A stretch of DNA of 64,000 nt from Beijerinckiaceae bacterium RH AL1 (GTDB lineage Bacteria; Pseudomonadota; Alphaproteobacteria; Rhizobiales; Beijerinckiaceae). The notes beneath the pieces are model-generated. The model had not been told where the DNA came from. It searched no databases and saw only the letters and a program-made list of their open reading frames with translations. This document shows, piece by piece, positions 61,854 through 64,000 of this stretch (the first letter of the stretch is position 1; the number at the start of each line of letters is the position of its first letter). Both the position numbers and the translations under genes were made by a program. The DNA lies in assembly GCA_901457705.2 (NCBI GenBank), contig LR590083.2, positions 3,162,597 through 3,226,596 on the forward strand. Reading direction: 5' to 3'.

Positions 61854-64000
61854 GCGGACCGTTGCGGCGGCCAGCAGCCGTGCCGCGTTCGCCCTCCGCA
61901 GTCGGCTCTATCAGCTCGCGAGCCTCGGACCCGTCGGCCTCGTCGTTCTTGTGAGCCTCTGGCATCCCGCCATCGTCGGCAGATTGCAGGAGCAGATCTT
62001 CGATCTCTACCAGCGCGTCGAGCCGCGGGCCTACGATCCTTTTAACCCCGTACGGATCCTCGACATCGACGATGCCTCGATCGCCAAGCTCGGCCAATGG
62101 CCGTGGCCGCGCACCAAGATCGCCGCGCTGGTCGACCGGCTTCGTGAGGACGGCGCGGCGTCCATCGCGTTCGACATCGTGTTCTCCGAGCCGGATCGAA
62201 CCAGCGCGGAGGCGTTCCTCTCCACCGTCCAACAGGACTCGCGACGCGCGGCAATCGCGACGGCCCTCGGCGACGCGCCGGCCAATGATGCCGTGCTGGC
62301 CGATGCGGTCGGCAAGGCGCCCGTCGTCCTCGGCCTCATCCTCACGCAGGCCGACGAGCCCGACTTCGCCGTGCCGTATGGGCTCGCGACCGCCGGTGGT
62401 GACGTCCGCGGCTACCTGCCGCATTTTTCGGGCGCCGTGGTGCCGTTGCCGCGCTTGCTGGAGACGACCTCGGGGCTCGGCGCGCTCAACTGGCTGCCGG
62501 ATGACGATCAGATCGTGCGTCGCGTCCCCCTGTTGCTCGCCGGTGGCACCCGCGTTCTGCCGAGCCTTGCCATGGAGAGCCTGCGAGTGGCGCAAGGCGC
62601 CTCGACCTTTATCGTCCGCACGTCGGAAGCCAGCGGCGACGGCGGTTTCGGCGCCCACCAGGGCGTGCGATCCGTCAAGGTCGGTGCGGCGACGGTCGGG
62701 AGCGACGCCAACGGCGACATCCGTATCCGGTTTTCTCCCCATCGATCGGACCGGTTCATCCCCGCCTGGCGGATCCTCGATGGCAGCATCCGACGCGACG
62801 AGATCGTGGGCCGTTCCGTCATCGTCGGGTCGAGCTCTGCGGGGCTCGGCGACATCCGCGCGACGCCTGTCGATGCGGCCATGCCGGGCGTCGAGGTGCA
62901 GGCGCAGGCGCTGGAAGGTCTCCTCTCCGGCGACCGGCTCGAGCGGCCGGCCTGGACCGTGCTCGAGCCCTATGCAGCCGTCGTGCTGGCCCTGGCGCTC
63001 GCACTTTGCCTGCCGCTGCTTCCCGCATCGGCAGGCGCAGCGGTCGCCGCGGGGCTCGTCGCTGCGACCGTCGCGATCAGCTGGCACGCGTTTGGCGTCC
63101 ACCATGTTCTGATCGACCCGCTCGTCGTGAGCGCGATGATCACGATGACCTATCTCGGGGCGATCTCGGCCCTGTTTCGCGCCGAGCAGCGCGATCGGCA
63201 TTTCGTGCAAAATGCCTTCGGGCGCTTCGTGTCGCCCGAGGTCGTCGAGCAACTTGCCCGCGATCCGTCGCAGCTCACGTTGGGCGGCCAACAGCGCGAG
63301 CTGACGGTGATGTTCACCGACGTCCGCAACTTCTCCGCCATCGCCGAGCGCATGAGCGCGGCGGACCTGACGCGCTTCATGAACAGCTATCTGTCTCCGA
63401 TGACCGAGATCGTGCTCGACCACGCGGGCACCGTCGACAAGTATATCGGCGACGGCATCATGGCCTTCTGGAATGCGCCGCTGCCCGATGCGCGGCACGC
63501 CGAGAATGCCGCCCGAGCCGCGCTCGCGATGATCGACGCGCTGCCGCGGCTGAGCTTGTCAGGCGGCAGCAAGCCCGTCGCGCAGCTGCGCTGCGGCATC
63601 GGTCTCGCAAGCGGGCCTTGCGTGGTCGGCAACATCGGCTCCCAGTTGCGATTCGACTACACGGCCCTCGGCGACGACGTGAACCTCGCCTCGCGTCTCG
63701 AGAGCCTGACGAAGACGTACGGGCTCGATATCCTAGCGACGGACGCGACGCGCCAGCTGTCACCCGGGCTGGCCTGGCTCGACGTCGACACGGTCGTCGT
63801 CATGGGCCGGACGACGCCTCAGGACGTCGTCACGCTGCTGGGCGACGAAGCATTTGCGCAGAGCGAGAGTTTTCGCGACTTGCGCGCAGCGCATGAGGCG
63901 ATGCTTGCCGTGTATCGGTCTGGCGACTCCGAGGCCGCGACTGCGGCCGTCACGATGCTCCGCGCGGTCGCCCCGGCTCGACTCGCGGCTCTCTACGATT
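61837..64000 (+). CDS. CHASE2-domain adenylate/guanylate cyclase, 3' end beyond window
   Basis: A class III cyclase that starts at ATG 61837, 17 bases inside the fecR-like gene, and is still open at the window end (over 720 residues). One membrane segment near 28-45 anchors it, then a periplasmic CHASE2 domain (IDDASIAKLGQWPWPR near 76-91), about three membrane helices (370-440), and the cyclase domain with the metal-binding aspartates in FTDVRNFS (~494) and GDGIMAFW (~538), and GDDVNLASRLE for substrate recognition. It would sense a periplasmic signal, likely with the FecR protein, and make cAMP or cGMP. Confidence 0.93.
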   Translation, partial: MVRATRRTVAAASSRAAFALRSRLYQLASLGPVGLVVLVSLWHPAIVGRLQEQIFDLYQRVEPRAYDPFNPVRILDIDDASIAKLGQWPWPRTKIAALVDRLREDGAASIAFDIVFSEPDRTSAEAFLSTVQQDSRRAAIATALGDAPANDAVLADAVGKAPVVLGLILTQADEPDFAVPYGLATAGGDVRGYLPHFSGAVVPLPRLLETTSGLGALNWLPDDDQIVRRVPLLLAGGTRVLPSLAMESLRVAQGASTFIVRTSEASGDGGFGAHQGVRSVKVGAATVGSDANGDIRIRFSPHRSDRFIPAWRILDGSIRRDEIVGRSVIVGSSSAGLGDIRATPVDAAMPGVEVQAQALEGLLSGDRLERPAWTVLEPYAAVVLALALALCLPLLPASAGAAVAAGLVAATVAISWHAFGVHHVLIDPLVVSAMITMTYLGAISALFRAEQRDRHFVQNAFGRFVSPEVVEQLARDPSQLTLGGQQRELTVMFTDVRNFSAIAERMSAADLTRFMNSYLSPMTEIVLDHAGTVDKYIGDGIMAFWNAPLPDARHAENAARAALAMIDALPRLSLSGGSKPVAQLRCGIGLASGPCVVGNIGSQLRFDYTALGDDVNLASRLESLTKTYGLDILATDATRQLSPGLAWLDVDTVVVMGRTTPQDVVTLLGDEAFAQSESFRDLRAAHEAMLAVYRSGDSEAATAAVTMLRAVAPARLAALYD

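Overview
The window is very GC-rich chromosomal DNA (my visual impression is high-60s % GC; not computed). It looks like an alphaproteobacterium, most likely of the Hyphomicrobiales (Rhizobiales). The reasons are the order lgt, MidA-type methyltransferase, pgeF; the zinc-ribbon gene divergent from ftsE; palindromic RIME-like intergenic elements; a DUF3311-like/symporter pair next to a two-component system; and frequent GTG/TTG starts with 4-base stop/start overlaps.

Layout. 1-5.5 kb holds housekeeping genes: the 5' part of ftsE, a zinc-ribbon membrane protein, ftsY, pgeF, a MidA-like methyltransferase and lgt. 6.1-10.9 kb has a TonB-like gene, recF, and an exbB-exbD-tonB operon. 11-16.5 kb has a NUDIX gene, a PhzF-like gene, a rhodanese, a coiled-coil protein, a small secreted protein, comM and a membrane protein. 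16.6-22.5 kb is a tightly overlapped six-gene operon (DUF4129, DUF4350, MoxR ATPase, DUF58, SpoIIM-like, RDD), followed by a serine hydrolase and an RgpF-like protein. 25.4-30.3 kb is a four-gene acyl-carrier cluster (fatty-acyl ligase, GNAT, ACP; divergent acyl-CoA dehydrogenase) bracketed by inverted copies of one ~185-bp repeat. 30.3-33 kb has a HAD hydrolase, a small secreted protein, an RhtA-like exporter with a divergent Lrp regulator, and tRNA-Arg(ACG). Just after the tRNA, 33.2-36.4 kb is an accessory patch: two low-GC genes of unknown function, an orphan aldoxime dehydratase and a DUF6946-like protein.

36.6-40.5 kb is a two-component system divergent from a DUF3311-like/SSS symporter pair. 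40.5-45.4 kb is a LysR regulator divergent from an isochorismatase, ABM monooxygenase, alginate-export-type porin, glutathione S-transferase and FMN reductase series; the porin carries a premature stop and the transferase a frameshift. 45.5-50.5 kb is a textbook cyclic-ketone set (SDR, family VIII esterase, Baeyer-Villiger monooxygenase) divergent from an AraC regulator, with a tandem operator-like repeat of 21-bp period between them. 50.6-58.9 kb has a transporter, DsbB, katG, an LprI-like protein, low-GC unknowns and an HD-like hydrolase. The window ends with an envelope signalling series: TPR/beta-barrel protein, FecR-domain protein with nineteen 24-bp repeats, and a CHASE2 adenylate cyclase that runs off the end.

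Three genes (lgt, NUDIX, GST) each need one missing base restored to be intact. Because lgt is normally essential, assembly error is a serious alternative to real gene decay and should be settled first. The most original leads are the repeat-bracketed acyl-carrier cluster, the barrel/FecR/CHASE2 series, the 21-bp-spaced AraC operator candidate and the tRNA-adjacent unknowns.
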